A stretch of 64,000 nucleotides of DNA from a virus: positions 31,386 to 95,385 of the IMG/VR virus record IMGVR_UViG_3300032286_000925; one strand, 5' to 3'. This document shows, piece after piece, positions 41,033-50,870 of this stretch. The stretch's first letter is position 1. Every line of letters starts with the position of its first letter. The notes beneath the pieces were generated by a model. That model ran no database searches. It saw nothing but the letters and a program-made list of their open reading frames with translations, and had not been told where the DNA came from. Position numbers and translations under genes: made by a program.

Positions 41033-41518
41033 TTAGTTTTGTTTTTTAATCTTTTTCTCTGAAAGATTTGCATAATATGCATTTACAGCATTGGAGCTGG
41101 TTCTACTTCTCCATGTAAAATCGCAATCTAGGCATTTAACTAAGCGAACTGTTTTCCAACGTCCTCCGTCAGGATTATTTGCAATAATAGTTTGTAGTCT
41201 ACTAGTCCTAGCACCACAAGACAGACACTGAGGATACCTATCTCGTCTAATTTCAGCACCGTCGGCATTCACCGATAGGGTGCGACGAATCTCTTGCTCA
41301 TCTTTTCCACCCCAAATACCCCAAATAGTGTTACTTTCTAGTGCCCATTTAACACAATCTCTTCGAACAGGGCAAGAAAAACAAAGCTGCTTAGCTTCAG
41401 CTTTTTCTAGAGGATTCTCTGAAAAAAATAGTTCCATTTTAGATCTATTTTCAAATTTTCCGCATTCGCCTTTTTCTTGCCAATCCATATTGTCGCTAGG
41501 AGTCCAGTTAGTATCCAA
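41033..41518 (-). CDS. WhiB-family protein with extra zinc ribbon
   Basis: 161 residues from TTG 41518 (GGTGG upstream). C19, C46, C49, C55 and GIWGG are the WhiB cluster and turn; residues about 95-135 (CLSCGARTSR, CLDCDFTW) add a zinc ribbon not usual in WhiB proteins. Likely a transcription regulator made with a DNA- or RNA-binding module. Converges with the phosphoesterase gene. Confidence 0.85.
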   Translation of the reverse strand: MDTNWTPSDNMDWQEKGECGKFENRSKMELFFSENPLEKAEAKQLCFSCPVRRDCVKWALESNTIWGIWGGKDEQEIRRTLSVNADGAEIRRDRYPQCLSCGARTSRLQTIIANNPDGGRWKTVRLVKCLDCDFTWRSRTSSNAVNAYYANLSEKKIKKQN

Positions 41519-41855
41519 TTTCCACCCATGTAGTTTCTAAAATTATGTCGACTTGGTTCCCATAATACGTTTCCCCATTTTGATCACTCTTAGTTAAGTT
41601 ATAGTCTCCATCTACATAACCAGAGTATCCATGAGTTATAACTCCAGACTCAACACTTCTATAACCTTCCCCCAGAGAAATAACAACGCCATCTCTTTGA
41701 AGAGCAGAAGCTAGAGCCCTCTTGATAACATCGATATCCAAATCAACATGATCGTGAGTATAGAACACAATTGAAGAAGGTCTGGAGGGAACGAATCCTT
41801 CTCCAGACCACTCAACCCAAAGGCACTCGCCAGCTCGTGAATCTTTCAATTTCAT
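41508..41855 (-). CDS. Hypothetical protein
   Basis: 115 residues (MKLKDSRAGECLWVEWSGEG). Mixed alpha/beta with SIVFYTHDHVDLDIDVIKRA. A TAGAAT element lies about 20 bp upstream of its start. Its stop overlaps the WhiB-like start by 11 bp, so the two are coupled. No family recognised. Confidence 0.55.
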   Translation of the reverse strand: MKLKDSRAGECLWVEWSGEGFVPSRPSSIVFYTHDHVDLDIDVIKRALASALQRDGVVISLGEGYRSVESGVITHGYSGYVDGDYNLTKSDQNGETYYGNQVDIILETTWVEIGY

Positions 41856-41935
41856 ACTTTCTGTATGAAATAATTCTATCGCTATATTTTAATAAATCAA
41901 TGGCTAGGTCCAGATGTTTTGATTATAATTGTTAA

Positions 41936-42142
41936 TCAGTTTTTTAGTTTTACATAAGCAGTAACTTTAAACTCAAATGAGCTTTCTCCGTTTGAATCAG
42001 TTACCACAACATCCATGTCAACAGAATCCATAACCGAACCATCTTCATTACCCAAAAACTCATTTAGTTTTTTAGATATACTAGACAATGCATTATTGTA
42101 GTTGTCTGCGTGCACAACGAGTTCAAACTTTGTTTTTATCAT
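41936..42142 (-). CDS. Small hypothetical protein
   Basis: 68 residues, MIKTKFELVVHADNYNNALS, alternating beta/alpha; no motif. Its start overlaps the end of the gene upstream by 1 bp. Confidence 0.5.
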   Translation of the reverse strand: MIKTKFELVVHADNYNNALSSISKKLNEFLGNEDGSVMDSVDMDVVVTDSNGESSFEFKVTAYVKLKN

Positions 42143-42564
42143 TATCGAACTCTCTTTTGCAGACGCTCTGGGGAATAGTGAGCACCTTCAATTTTTGGAA
42201 GCATGTCATCTGTTGAATTAAAAATGATATCTCCAGAACGGATTGCCACAACAACACCGCGACGTCCATTGTGTATGTACGCTAGTTCACCGTCATAAGC
42301 ACTGTGAGAGACTCTTACGATATCTCCCACACTTAGTTGACCTCTTTTAGCATCTAACCAAACTTCTTCCGTAGCTATAGGTACTAAAGCGTATCCTAGG
42401 GCTACTTGGCTAAAGATATCTAAAACTTGTTTTGATTTTTCAGGATCCATTTCAATAGTTTCCCAAGTCTTGAGCAATTGTAAAACAGCTTTTCCTACAC
42501 CTACTCTGGTTTTTGATCGAGCAAACTGGTCTTTTACCCAGTCATAATTTATTTTTCTTGCCAT
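42142..42564 (-). CDS. Hypothetical protein with KOW-like segment
   Basis: 140 residues. Helical first half; the second half (QLSVGDIVRVSHSAYDGELA, NGRRGVVVAIRSGDI) is like the KOW/SH3 barrel of RNA- or DNA-binding proteins. Function unknown. Confidence 0.55.
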   Translation of the reverse strand: MARKINYDWVKDQFARSKTRVGVGKAVLQLLKTWETIEMDPEKSKQVLDIFSQVALGYALVPIATEEVWLDAKRGQLSVGDIVRVSHSAYDGELAYIHNGRRGVVVAIRSGDIIFNSTDDMLPKIEGAHYSPERLQKRVR

Positions 42565-42565
42565 A

Positions 42566-43585
42566 TTATTCTTTCTTAGAGATTTTTAAAATCTCTTCTA
42601 GTTTGTTTGTTTCAGTTTTAAAACTGTTTAAAGCACTAAAATATGCTTCTTTTTGTCTATCTGAAAAAATAGTTCTTTCAGAAATATCTAAATCTTCAAT
42701 AGCCGATGCTAAAAAGTTCCAAGCATTTCCAAGGATTCCGGTCTCTTTCCAGTCAGTGTAAATTGGAGTTTTTGCGTTAAAAGCTTGTACATATCTATAC
42801 GACCACCAACTACCATCTCCCCGATGGGTAGATATTATAGCGCCCACTGACCTAAGCATTTGATCAAAAACCTGAAAATCTGAAACCCCTTTATTCCATC
42901 TCATAGGAGATGTCGGAGATGACAGAGTTTCTATAAGTTTTGTAGTTTCTTTGTGTGAATAACTATCTACCACCCACTTACTTCGTTTTTCATCAGAATA
43001 CGTAAAATCTAGTAATAAAATTTCATCGAAGTTTAAGCCAATAAAATTAGAATAAATGTTTTTAGGATTTAAAAATCTAATATCATTATCCGATTTCCAA
43101 GGTAGTTTGGGATATATAGTAGTAGGCCACCGCTCGTTTGTAAGCTTTGTGACCGCGCTATATATGTTGCTAGACAATGAAATATCAGAAAGTACGTCTT
43201 TATACCCTTTTCTATATGAATAGAATTGCTTTAGCAAAGAAGTTGGGTTCAACTCCAAGGATTTAAGACTAGCCGAGATTTGATATGTGCCAGGAGCATC
43301 TACAAATAGAGTTAATTTGTCCGAGCCCCATAGAAGATTAATTATATTTAAAGCACCGTAGACTCTATTGGCACTAAGACTACTTATTGGACTAACACCA
43401 ACTAAAACTGAATCAAATGAAGATAAAGACTCTGTATTATAAGAAAGCTCTGGGTCAGCCCATATAACCTCGTGACCTAGACGAGTGAGCACCCTATGTA
43501 AAACTCCAGCAAACTGTAGGTTTTTGTTATTTGCAGACGGAGAGGCCTGAGCAGCCGTCATCCCAGTTAATAAAATTTTTGACAT
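42566..43585 (-). CDS. Putative glycosyltransferase-like protein
   Basis: 339 residues. ILLTGMTAAQASPSANNKNL, GVLHRVLTRLGHEVIWADP is a Rossmann-like N domain as in GT-B glycosyltransferases; HRGDGSWWSYRYVQAFNAKT near residue 255 could be the donor-site helix. No firm family; it may glycosylate DNA or host glycan. AAGGA precedes the ATG. Confidence 0.45.
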   Translation of the reverse strand: MSKILLTGMTAAQASPSANNKNLQFAGVLHRVLTRLGHEVIWADPELSYNTESLSSFDSVLVGVSPISSLSANRVYGALNIINLLWGSDKLTLFVDAPGTYQISASLKSLELNPTSLLKQFYSYRKGYKDVLSDISLSSNIYSAVTKLTNERWPTTIYPKLPWKSDNDIRFLNPKNIYSNFIGLNFDEILLLDFTYSDEKRSKWVVDSYSHKETTKLIETLSSPTSPMRWNKGVSDFQVFDQMLRSVGAIISTHRGDGSWWSYRYVQAFNAKTPIYTDWKETGILGNAWNFLASAIEDLDISERTIFSDRQKEAYFSALNSFKTETNKLEEILKISKKE

Positions 43586-43605
43586 ATATCCTTAATCAGT
43601 AAATA

Positions 43606-43633
43606 GGGGCACCGCCCTTTCGAGCGATGCCCC
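43606..43633 (-). terminator. Hairpin between ssDNA-binding-like and GT genes
   Basis: GGGGCA pairs with TGCCCC around an inner CGC/GCG. No clear T-run, so termination is partial at best; could attenuate the operon. Confidence 0.4.
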
Positions 43634-43644
43634 GCTAACCATTA

Positions 43645-44181
43645 CTAGAACGGTGCGTCTGCAGGGGCAGACAGTGGCACTCCAGGGCCGCTAGGGGCCG
43701 GAGGAGGAGGTGGCACAGCAGCACCCGCAGTTGTAGCCTGAGGGGCTACAGCAGGCGCTGAAGGGCTTACAGACCCAACGTAGTAACGGCCAATCTTGTT
43801 CTTTTTAGCACCCTGATACACTTCTGAAGAGATCTGAGCGCGGAAAGATTTACCAGCCAAAGCTGCTTCAATCTGGGCGTTTGATGGGTTGTTATTCGTG
43901 AAGAACTCACGAGGGATACCTAGGGCAGCCATCTTAGAGAAAAAGATACCAAGGGCATTCTTGTTCTCAGGTGAGATGGTAATGTTGTCCCAGATAAAGC
44001 GATTAGCGTAAGGTCCAGTAACTACCTTTGCCTTTAGCTTGAACATGGTCTTACCAGTGCTGGTAGTACCTGCTGGAGCCTCTACCACCTGAAGATCGTA
44101 ATCTCCATCTGGTAGTGGCTCGTAGTTGCCGGTGGCCTCGCCGGCGTCTTTTACAAGATCGGCCCAATTCAGTGAACTCAC
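43645..44181 (-). CDS. ssDNA-binding/DUF669-like protein
   Basis: 178 residues. YEPLPDGDYDLQVVEAPAGT, FKLKAKVVTGPYANRFIWDN and FFSKMAALGIP fit the phage DUF669 ssDNA-binding protein. The tail is Pro/Ala-rich and ends SAPADAPF, like the protein-binding tip of SSB (usually DDDIPF). It lies next to the Sak4-like ATPase, as recombination pairs do. Confidence 0.7.
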   Translation of the reverse strand: MSSLNWADLVKDAGEATGNYEPLPDGDYDLQVVEAPAGTTSTGKTMFKLKAKVVTGPYANRFIWDNITISPENKNALGIFFSKMAALGIPREFFTNNNPSNAQIEAALAGKSFRAQISSEVYQGAKKNKIGRYYVGSVSPSAPAVAPQATTAGAAVPPPPPAPSGPGVPLSAPADAPF

Positions 44182-44221
44182 TGTATTATTTCCTTAACTG
44201 TTAGGGGTGGGTTGAGAAGTC

Positions 44222-44980
44222 CTAAGACTTCTTCTTCTCGGTTTTTACACCGAAAATCATGTCGAGCATACGCTCAATTCCAAGGTCACCTTGTTCGACA
44301 ATTTTGCCGAGACGACCCTGAACACGTTCTCCAGCTTCAACCTGATCTGTACGTTCCACATACATACGACGCGCCTTGTAGGGCAACTGGGTTGGGTCTG
44401 GATTTGGGATGGTCTCATTAGCAATGTAACCAAGAACATCATAAAAGTATGGTGCTTGGATTGCAAGTTGACCCTGTAGGTAAGGATGCATAATATTATC
44501 CTGACCCCTACGAGCCATAGCTGTGAGAACAACAGCCTCAATAGGCTGAGTTGGGTGCATTGTAAGGTCACGCAAGTCGCGAAGTAGAGCACCCATGTGG
44601 CGAAGTAGTTCGCCCCACTGTTGCATCTTCATCTGCTCGGTGCCAGCAATGTTGTCCATACACTTAACCTGCAACTCGGAAATCGAGTCAATGATTAAGG
44701 ATTTGAACTGGTGCTTACCGCTTTGAAGCCATTGGAATGCCTTCATAACGACGTCGTAGTCACGAACCTGAACTACAACTGTGTCCCAAGTGCCGTCGGC
44801 CACTGGTGGCTCCTCGCGCATTGGATCCCAATACTTCACATTGATTGGGAGGAATCTATGTCCGCCCTCAACGTCAAGCATTAGGCGTGGATATGGTGCA
44901 GTGACCGCAAAGGTGGACTTTCCAACTTTTGATTCACCGTAGACCATGATAGTCAAAGAACGTTGTACGTCTGACATCAC
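44222..44980 (-). CDS. Sak4-like RecA-type ATPase
   Basis: 252 residues. Walker A GESKVGKST (15-23), Walker B-like SLIIDSISELQ, and VVLTAMARRG. Single-strand annealing/recombination ATPase of the Sak4 family. Followed by ssDNA-binding-like protein and a Cas4/RecB-like nuclease: a recombination cassette. Confidence 0.8.
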   Translation of the reverse strand: MMSDVQRSLTIMVYGESKVGKSTFAVTAPYPRLMLDVEGGHRFLPINVKYWDPMREEPPVADGTWDTVVVQVRDYDVVMKAFQWLQSGKHQFKSLIIDSISELQVKCMDNIAGTEQMKMQQWGELLRHMGALLRDLRDLTMHPTQPIEAVVLTAMARRGQDNIMHPYLQGQLAIQAPYFYDVLGYIANETIPNPDPTQLPYKARRMYVERTDQVEAGERVQGRLGKIVEQGDLGIERMLDMIFGVKTEKKKS

Positions 44981-45939
44981 TCACTACCTTTCTTCTCTTC
45001 ATCTTTACCGTAATAACCGTATGGGTCAGAAACCACATACATCTGTTCAATAGCAGCTTCAGCAGCACTACCGTCATCGATTAGAGGACAGATAGTGTAG
45101 AACTGACACTTCCATTTGCAGTCTTTAGTTGGGCGTGGGTACGCCACATAGTTAGGATCTGCACCAGAGTCAAGAGACTTCTTGACACTCATTAGATCAC
45201 TAATAGTACCATGAATGCGTTGCCAAAACGAACGCATAGTGAAAACATTATGGCGAACTTCAAGTTGCTCATAGAAAGGCGGTTTCGCATTAGCTGTGCG
45301 CTTTACTTTTTTAAGCATGGTAAAAATACCACCCTCAGAACGTTCGCCAGGTTCTTTGTTCTGAGCAGATTCTAGTAGCATGTAAGTTAAAATCTGCTCA
45401 TTCATTTGAGCCTGATTAGCAAAGTCAGAGAACGATCCGCCAACAGTTTTAAAGTCACGGAACATACGAACGCCATCTATCTTGCGACGAACACGCATAT
45501 CCAGCTTACCCTGAAGAATAACTTCTCCATCCATCATTGGCATTTCAATAATCTCTTCAGTAGAAATCATATCGAGCTCAGCATCAATACCTTCATCTTC
45601 TATCCACTGTAGATAGCCTTCAAGCATGATACGACCAAGTTCAGCTTCTGATTCCAAGTCAGAGGTGTCTCTGTATTCTTTTACTAGAGTTTCCATGTCC
45701 TTTTTTACAAGGTTAGCATGAGCATCCAACAAACCAACTTCACCGTTAGACGAGTAGTATTGGTCTAATGCCTCGTGGATACGAGAGCCAAGAGCAAGAG
45801 CACCTGTATAGTCCTTTTGCTTTGGCTGTAGGCGACGGTAGTAGTTTAGCCACCACTTACGTCGGCAATCCTTGAATACCTGAATCTCTGAGTTAGAGAG
45901 TCTGTATGGTAGTACTTCTTTTGTAGTTTCGTCATTCAT
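44977..45939 (-). CDS. Cas4/RecB-like PD-(D/E)XK exonuclease
   Basis: 320 residues. LSNSEIQVFKDCRRKWWLNY, GSRIHEALDQYY, GKLDMR and DFKT give the RecB nuclease motifs; CKWKCQFYTIC near residue 280 with C24 would bind a 4Fe-4S cluster. Probably resects DNA ends. Overlaps the Sak4-like start by 4 bp. Confidence 0.8.
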   Translation of the reverse strand: MNDETTKEVLPYRLSNSEIQVFKDCRRKWWLNYYRRLQPKQKDYTGALALGSRIHEALDQYYSSNGEVGLLDAHANLVKKDMETLVKEYRDTSDLESEAELGRIMLEGYLQWIEDEGIDAELDMISTEEIIEMPMMDGEVILQGKLDMRVRRKIDGVRMFRDFKTVGGSFSDFANQAQMNEQILTYMLLESAQNKEPGERSEGGIFTMLKKVKRTANAKPPFYEQLEVRHNVFTMRSFWQRIHGTISDLMSVKKSLDSGADPNYVAYPRPTKDCKWKCQFYTICPLIDDGSAAEAAIEQMYVVSDPYGYYGKDEEKKGSE

Positions 45940-45941
45940 AG

Positions 45942-47756
45942 TTATAGCTTACCTGCCTTATCGTCTTTTAGCAACTGCAATAGTTTATCTTTGTCACGGA
46001 CAATCTGCTCAAAGTTGTCCGCTTTAGTTTCTAGAACTTGGATCACGCGCTCCTCGATAGTACCTTCGGTCACATAGTCCATAATAATTACTGAGTCATG
46101 GATTTCAGAACCAATGCGGTGGATACGATCAAGAGCTTGTTTGTGGTCAACAAGTGACCATGGTCTTTGTAGCATAACAAGTCTGCGAGCTGCTGTCAAG
46201 GTGACACCCACACCACCCGCCTGTGCAGTAAATAAAATCCACTTAGTCTTACCAGATTGAAAATCATCGATAGACTTCTGACGCTCGTCTTCCGACTGGG
46301 CACCGGTGATTAGACCGTGAGCAATACCTTCTTTAGTTAGGCGTGCACTCAACAATTCAATGAGCTGACGAGATACGGCACAAACAGCAACACTATCATC
46401 TCCGAAGTCGCCCTCTTTAATATCATCCATAACAGCATCTACCTTACAGGATGGCTCTGACAAAATAGCTTTAGGTTCACCAGTAGTTTCATCGACTGTC
46501 ATTTCAGCAAATGAACTAGCAAACTGAGATAGACGAATGGTCTGAGTCAAAACACTAGGGGCTACAACTGTACCCCCGTTCTCAAGTTCTGCAATCATAT
46601 TGTCACGCATATCCTTATAAGCTTTAGCCTGCTTAGCTGACATCTCAACGTCGCGACGCTCAAACATCATTTCCGGTAGCCATGGAAGTACACGCGCCTT
46701 TAACATCCTACGCATGCGAGGATGGATGGAAGAATAGAACTCCTGCTCCATATGAGGCTTTACACCTAAAACCATCATTCCACCAAAAGCATTCAGCATT
46801 GTATCAACCATACGGTCAATCCACTTACCCTTGCTAGGCCATTCCTGAGGAGAAATCCAGTGAAGAATAGACCACATATCTAAAACATTGTTTGCAACTG
46901 GAGTACCAGTTAAGGCAAAACGAATCTCTGCATCTCCAGTAGCTGCCCATAGAGCACGAGTCTGCTTAGACTTAGGCTCTTTAGAACGGTGCATCTCGTC
47001 AGCAATAACCGATTTAAAGTCGATAGTGTTCAACTCACGTTGATGAACTTCGCACCTAGCTTCAGTAACTTTGTCATCCAAACCCTTACACTCAGGGCAA
47101 CGAGCTAAAGCAACAGAGCCATAAGGTGCTAATCGTGAGTGAGACCTTAAAGACTCCCAGTTGATAACGTACACGTCAGCCTCTTCTTCAAACTGCTTAC
47201 GACGCTGAGCAGCAGTCCCTTTAATAACTTGAATATTTAAACCAGATTCTGGCCACCACTTAGCGAACTCACGTTGCCAGTTCTTTTTAAGAGTATTCGG
47301 GCAAACAATCAAGGCTGGAAATACAGCTTCACCTTGATCCTGTAGTGCTTTTAGAGCACGGATTGCCTGAGCAGTCTTACCAAGACCCGGCTCGTCAGCA
47401 AGCAGGGCACGCTTAGCTGTGGCCAGAAATTTAACTCCCGCACGCTGGTGTGGGAAAAGATCTTGATCGCCCTCGCCATCTGGAAGTTCTTCCAGATCGC
47501 GTAGAGCATTGGATGGGTCTATCCTATCTAGTTTTTCTTTAGCAGCCCACTTTGATAGAGCAGGGCCTATAACAAGTTCATCTCTAAACGTTGACCTTAA
47601 AGCCAAGCAAGAAGACCAAGAAGTTGGCACTCTCCATAGTTGAGTTTTAGAGTCATAGGAAGCTCCAGGTAAGCTTTTACATAGTTCTTTAAATCGCCAA
47701 TCGGCTGTAATTAAAATGTGTGTGTTGGTTTGGTCTAGTTCAACACTGATAGGCAT
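45942..47756 (-). CDS. SNF2-family DNA translocase/helicase
   Basis: 604 residues. Walker A DEPGLGKTAQA, DEMHRS motif II, LTGTPVANN, and the C-terminal RecA lobe with LFTAQAGGVGVTLTAA and RIHRIG. A HARP-like N-terminal region (TADWRFKELCKSLPGASYDS) suggests fork remodelling. AAAGGA lies upstream of ATG. Confidence 0.85.
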   Translation of the reverse strand: MPISVELDQTNTHILITADWRFKELCKSLPGASYDSKTQLWRVPTSWSSCLALRSTFRDELVIGPALSKWAAKEKLDRIDPSNALRDLEELPDGEGDQDLFPHQRAGVKFLATAKRALLADEPGLGKTAQAIRALKALQDQGEAVFPALIVCPNTLKKNWQREFAKWWPESGLNIQVIKGTAAQRRKQFEEEADVYVINWESLRSHSRLAPYGSVALARCPECKGLDDKVTEARCEVHQRELNTIDFKSVIADEMHRSKEPKSKQTRALWAATGDAEIRFALTGTPVANNVLDMWSILHWISPQEWPSKGKWIDRMVDTMLNAFGGMMVLGVKPHMEQEFYSSIHPRMRRMLKARVLPWLPEMMFERRDVEMSAKQAKAYKDMRDNMIAELENGGTVVAPSVLTQTIRLSQFASSFAEMTVDETTGEPKAILSEPSCKVDAVMDDIKEGDFGDDSVAVCAVSRQLIELLSARLTKEGIAHGLITGAQSEDERQKSIDDFQSGKTKWILFTAQAGGVGVTLTAARRLVMLQRPWSLVDHKQALDRIHRIGSEIHDSVIIMDYVTEGTIEERVIQVLETKADNFEQIVRDKDKLLQLLKDDKAGKL

Positions 47757-47833
47757 AATGCCATCCTTTCGTCATTACATACATACTAACACAAAAAAGG
47801 AAATATTATTCCCAAAAATGTATAGTATCTACA

Positions 47834-48301
47834 TTATTTTAGTAATTTCCTTGGAATCCAGCCACTTTTAGCTAATCTTAGTAGGGCGTGTCGTATTGCA
47901 TCAAGTGCATGACCCTCTCCACCACGGTGCCAATAGTCCAAGATTCTAATCTTTTCATTGTTAAACATAGCTTTAGCATCAGCTGGAGTTTGAAAATAGA
48001 TATCTTCTGGGGCTCTACCGTAATCCAGCATAACTTGCTTTAAGATTCCAATTTGCTCTAGTGAATACGGAGCCTGAGAGTTTCTTACTGTTTGAGCATT
48101 AATAGTAAATCTTTCGCAGACTACTTCTAATCTAGTCTCTGTCCCCCTAGCATATAAAAAAGCTCTACGTATAGGGTCTGCGTACTCGTGTTGCTGGTAC
48201 TCTCCAGACCAGAGCATTTCAGGTTCTTTATCATCTTCCCATTTAAATAGGCAAACTCCACTAGCCTTGCCAGGATCTACTGAAAGTATTAAACGTGTCA
48301 T
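47834..48301 (-). CDS. RuvC-like Holliday junction resolvase
   Basis: 155 residues, RNase H fold: SVDPGKASGV (D8), VVCERF (E), and HALDAIRHA near the C terminus (D). Overlaps the polymerase gene by 1 bp. It would resolve branched replication or recombination intermediates. Confidence 0.75.
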   Translation of the reverse strand: MTRLILSVDPGKASGVCLFKWEDDKEPEMLWSGEYQQHEYADPIRRAFLYARGTETRLEVVCERFTINAQTVRNSQAPYSLEQIGILKQVMLDYGRAPEDIYFQTPADAKAMFNNEKIRILDYWHRGGEGHALDAIRHALLRLAKSGWIPRKLLK

Positions 48302-50121
48302 TAGCGGTATTTTTCTCCCCAGTTCTCTAGCGGTCCATCAGCATCAGCAGTTAGGGGTACTGCCCATCCCTCAGTAGTAGTCATACATTGACGTACAAGT
48401 TGTTTTATTTCTTCTGCATCTTCGCGCGGAGCATTCAATACAATTTCGTCATGAACTGGGACAATCAAAAGTTCAGTTAAATCTGCCTTATCTAGTTTAA
48501 CTAGATTTGCTTTAAACACTTCGGCCGCACCACCTTGAATTAAATAGTTAACAAGAGTATACACTCTGTCTTCATCACAAGGCAAGCGACGTCCAGTCCA
48601 AGTATTCACATAACCCTGACCCTCAGCACGAAGCCTGCGCATACCGATATCTTCCACTTCTTTTTGAAACAGAGTCATGCCGGGAAAACGTAAATCAAAT
48701 GCATCAGACACAGAACGCATCTGATCCTCTGGAACACCAGCAGTTAGTGCTTGCTTAGCCACTCCAGCCCCATAAAGACGTCCGTAGACTACTCCCTTAA
48801 TAAGACTACGTCTCTTGTCAGACTTCATCATTGACGGGTCTTGGTAAATCTCACGGCCGATTTCAGTAAACGGATCTGAGCCGGTTGCATCAGCAAGGTT
48901 GAATAGAGAGATTAGGTTTGGATCTTTTGATAGAGATGCGAACATTCGGAACTCTACTTGGTCAAGGTCCGAAGTAATAATGACATGATTGTCATCCTTA
49001 GGCAAGAACGCACGACGCACAGTATCATCACCCTTAGGAAGAGTCTGTAGAGCAGGGGCAGTGATTGACATACGGCCAGTACGAGCACCTAGAGTTTTTA
49101 CCGACGGATGAACAAAACCATTTACATTATCTTCAATAAAGTTCTTAAAGTATGTGTTAGCCAACTTATCTGCTTTACGTTGTTTTAGCACAACATCGGC
49201 TAGTTGCTTAACCTCTGGAGAACCATCGATAAGGAGTTTTTTCATCTGATCTGCTGATGCAGACTTTTGACCAGACGGGGTAAACTCCGTAATTTCAGCA
49301 CCAAGATTTTCTAAAATTTTAACTAGCTGAATATTACTAGTGATAGATAACCCATACTGAGCCCTACCCCAATCTTTAACTTGCTCTGTGTATTGAACAA
49401 GTTCGTCGTATTTCTTTTTAGAATAGTCTAAATCTATACGAGCACCATTTAGTTCCATCCTAGTAACAACTTTACGAGCAGCCATCTCAAGCTCATAAGC
49501 TTGATTGTAAGGCATTCCAGGACCGCACTTTTCCCAAAACTGTTCAAAAAGTTTCATAGTAAGGACAGTATCGAGAGCACCATAAGCCCAATATGGCTCA
49601 AAATTTGTTGGCACAGTTCCCCATGTCCAACCATTTTTAGCCAGCTCCTGATCTAATACAGACTGCAACTGAGCAGCTTTTTGATCCACATATTGAGATG
49701 TAAGTTTTTTTAATGCACCAGACCCTAGAGGGTCAATAATTTGAGCCATGATCATAGTGTCATGGGATCTATGCCAGGGAATGTCCCAGCGAGACTGAAC
49801 ATCAAACCAGCGAGCTTCAAATGCAATGTTGTGGCACACAATAGGTCCATCAAATCTATTCATGGCTTCATAAAAAACACCAGACCACTCATCCCAAGGG
49901 ATAGACCACCCAGTCTGTCCGTCGCCAACCTGCACAAGGCGTAGGCGTCCATGCCAAGGTGATAGCGCATCGGCACGAGGTCTGCCCGGAAGCTCACCCG
50001 TTTCCGTGTCAATTGCAATAGCATCGTGTGGTCTACGCTCACCTAACCAAGAAATAAATTTCTCAGCTTCGGCTACGCTATTTATTAGATTTAGCTGTAC
50101 GTTTCCTAAACCAGTTGTCAT
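48301..50121 (-). CDS. DNA polymerase I, family A
   Basis: 606 residues. 3'-5' exonuclease: AIAIDTETGELPG and CHNIAFEARWF. Polymerase: motif A SDLDQVEFRMFASLS, motif B RRSLIKGVVYGRLYG, motif C VPVHDEIVL. No 5'-3' nuclease domain, as in T7-like and many actinophages. Main phage replicase. Confidence 0.95.
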   Translation of the reverse strand: MTTGLGNVQLNLINSVAEAEKFISWLGERRPHDAIAIDTETGELPGRPRADALSPWHGRLRLVQVGDGQTGWSIPWDEWSGVFYEAMNRFDGPIVCHNIAFEARWFDVQSRWDIPWHRSHDTMIMAQIIDPLGSGALKKLTSQYVDQKAAQLQSVLDQELAKNGWTWGTVPTNFEPYWAYGALDTVLTMKLFEQFWEKCGPGMPYNQAYELEMAARKVVTRMELNGARIDLDYSKKKYDELVQYTEQVKDWGRAQYGLSITSNIQLVKILENLGAEITEFTPSGQKSASADQMKKLLIDGSPEVKQLADVVLKQRKADKLANTYFKNFIEDNVNGFVHPSVKTLGARTGRMSITAPALQTLPKGDDTVRRAFLPKDDNHVIITSDLDQVEFRMFASLSKDPNLISLFNLADATGSDPFTEIGREIYQDPSMMKSDKRRSLIKGVVYGRLYGAGVAKQALTAGVPEDQMRSVSDAFDLRFPGMTLFQKEVEDIGMRRLRAEGQGYVNTWTGRRLPCDEDRVYTLVNYLIQGGAAEVFKANLVKLDKADLTELLIVPVHDEIVLNAPREDAEEIKQLVRQCMTTTEGWAVPLTADADGPLENWGEKYR

Positions 50122-50143
50122 TTTCGTCCTTAAAAGTTATTAC

Positions 50144-50386
50144 TTAGGTCAGTGAATCAAAATCTCCGTCATCATCACCTATGTCATTAAACTCTGAGTC
50201 ATCATATTTATATGGTGCCATAGCTCCAGAGAATACTGTAACTCCAATTATATAGAGAGCTTCCTTTTTGTCAAATCCAGCACGTTGAAGAGCAATATAG
50301 ACTTCATGAAGTTCGACTCCAGCGATGTCCATACTAGTAAATCCAGAGTCCAAAGACAGGGGTTGATTATCGCCTTGATCTTCCAT
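50144..50386 (-). CDS. Small hypothetical protein
   Basis: 80 residues, acidic. ELHEVYIALQRAGFDKKEAL resembles a UBA-like helix pair; ends DDDGDFDSLT. Upstream of the polymerase in the same direction. Unknown function. Confidence 0.55.
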   Translation of the reverse strand: MEDQGDNQPLSLDSGFTSMDIAGVELHEVYIALQRAGFDKKEALYIIGVTVFSGAMAPYKYDDSEFNDIGDDDGDFDSLT

Positions 50387-50398
50387 ATATACTTTCTT

Positions 50399-50869
50399 TT
50401 AAGGGATTATCTCTATTCTGTACACAGATTCTATACCAGAATCTACGTCAGACGCATCTTCAAGAAGCCTTTGGGCAACCTTTGTTAGATACCTAGCTCC
50501 ACCTTCATCAAATTTATAAAGGGCATCTAATACAGCAACAGGTTCATCGCTAACTTGGGACCAGTATCTACTTTTTTCAGGAAAGACTATATTAGCGTCT
50601 TTGGTGGCACCGCAATCTTCACATGAAACAGAATTTTTATGTAAACCAGTGCTTACCACTTCTTGTAGGCCATATCGTTTAACCAGAGCACATGAAGCAG
50701 TGTGGTACACCAAAGATACACCAATCCTAGACAGTATATAGGAACCACTCTCAGTTTTATAAAGTGTAAACTCAATCCAACGAGTAGAACCTTTTCTCCA
50801 AGAGGTGGATTCACTTAGTAGAACACCGTTAAACTGTAGTGTTCTGGATCCATCTCTAACTTCAAACAT
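50399..50869 (-). CDS. Hypothetical protein
   Basis: 156 residues. Beta-rich first half (FEVRDGSRTLQFNGVLLSES); the middle has HTASCALVKRYG and CEDCGATKD, which may bind zinc. No family recognised; shares the replication operon. Confidence 0.5.
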   Translation of the reverse strand: MFEVRDGSRTLQFNGVLLSESTSWRKGSTRWIEFTLYKTESGSYILSRIGVSLVYHTASCALVKRYGLQEVVSTGLHKNSVSCEDCGATKDANIVFPEKSRYWSQVSDEPVAVLDALYKFDEGGARYLTKVAQRLLEDASDVDSGIESVYRIEIIP

Positions 50870-50870
50870 T

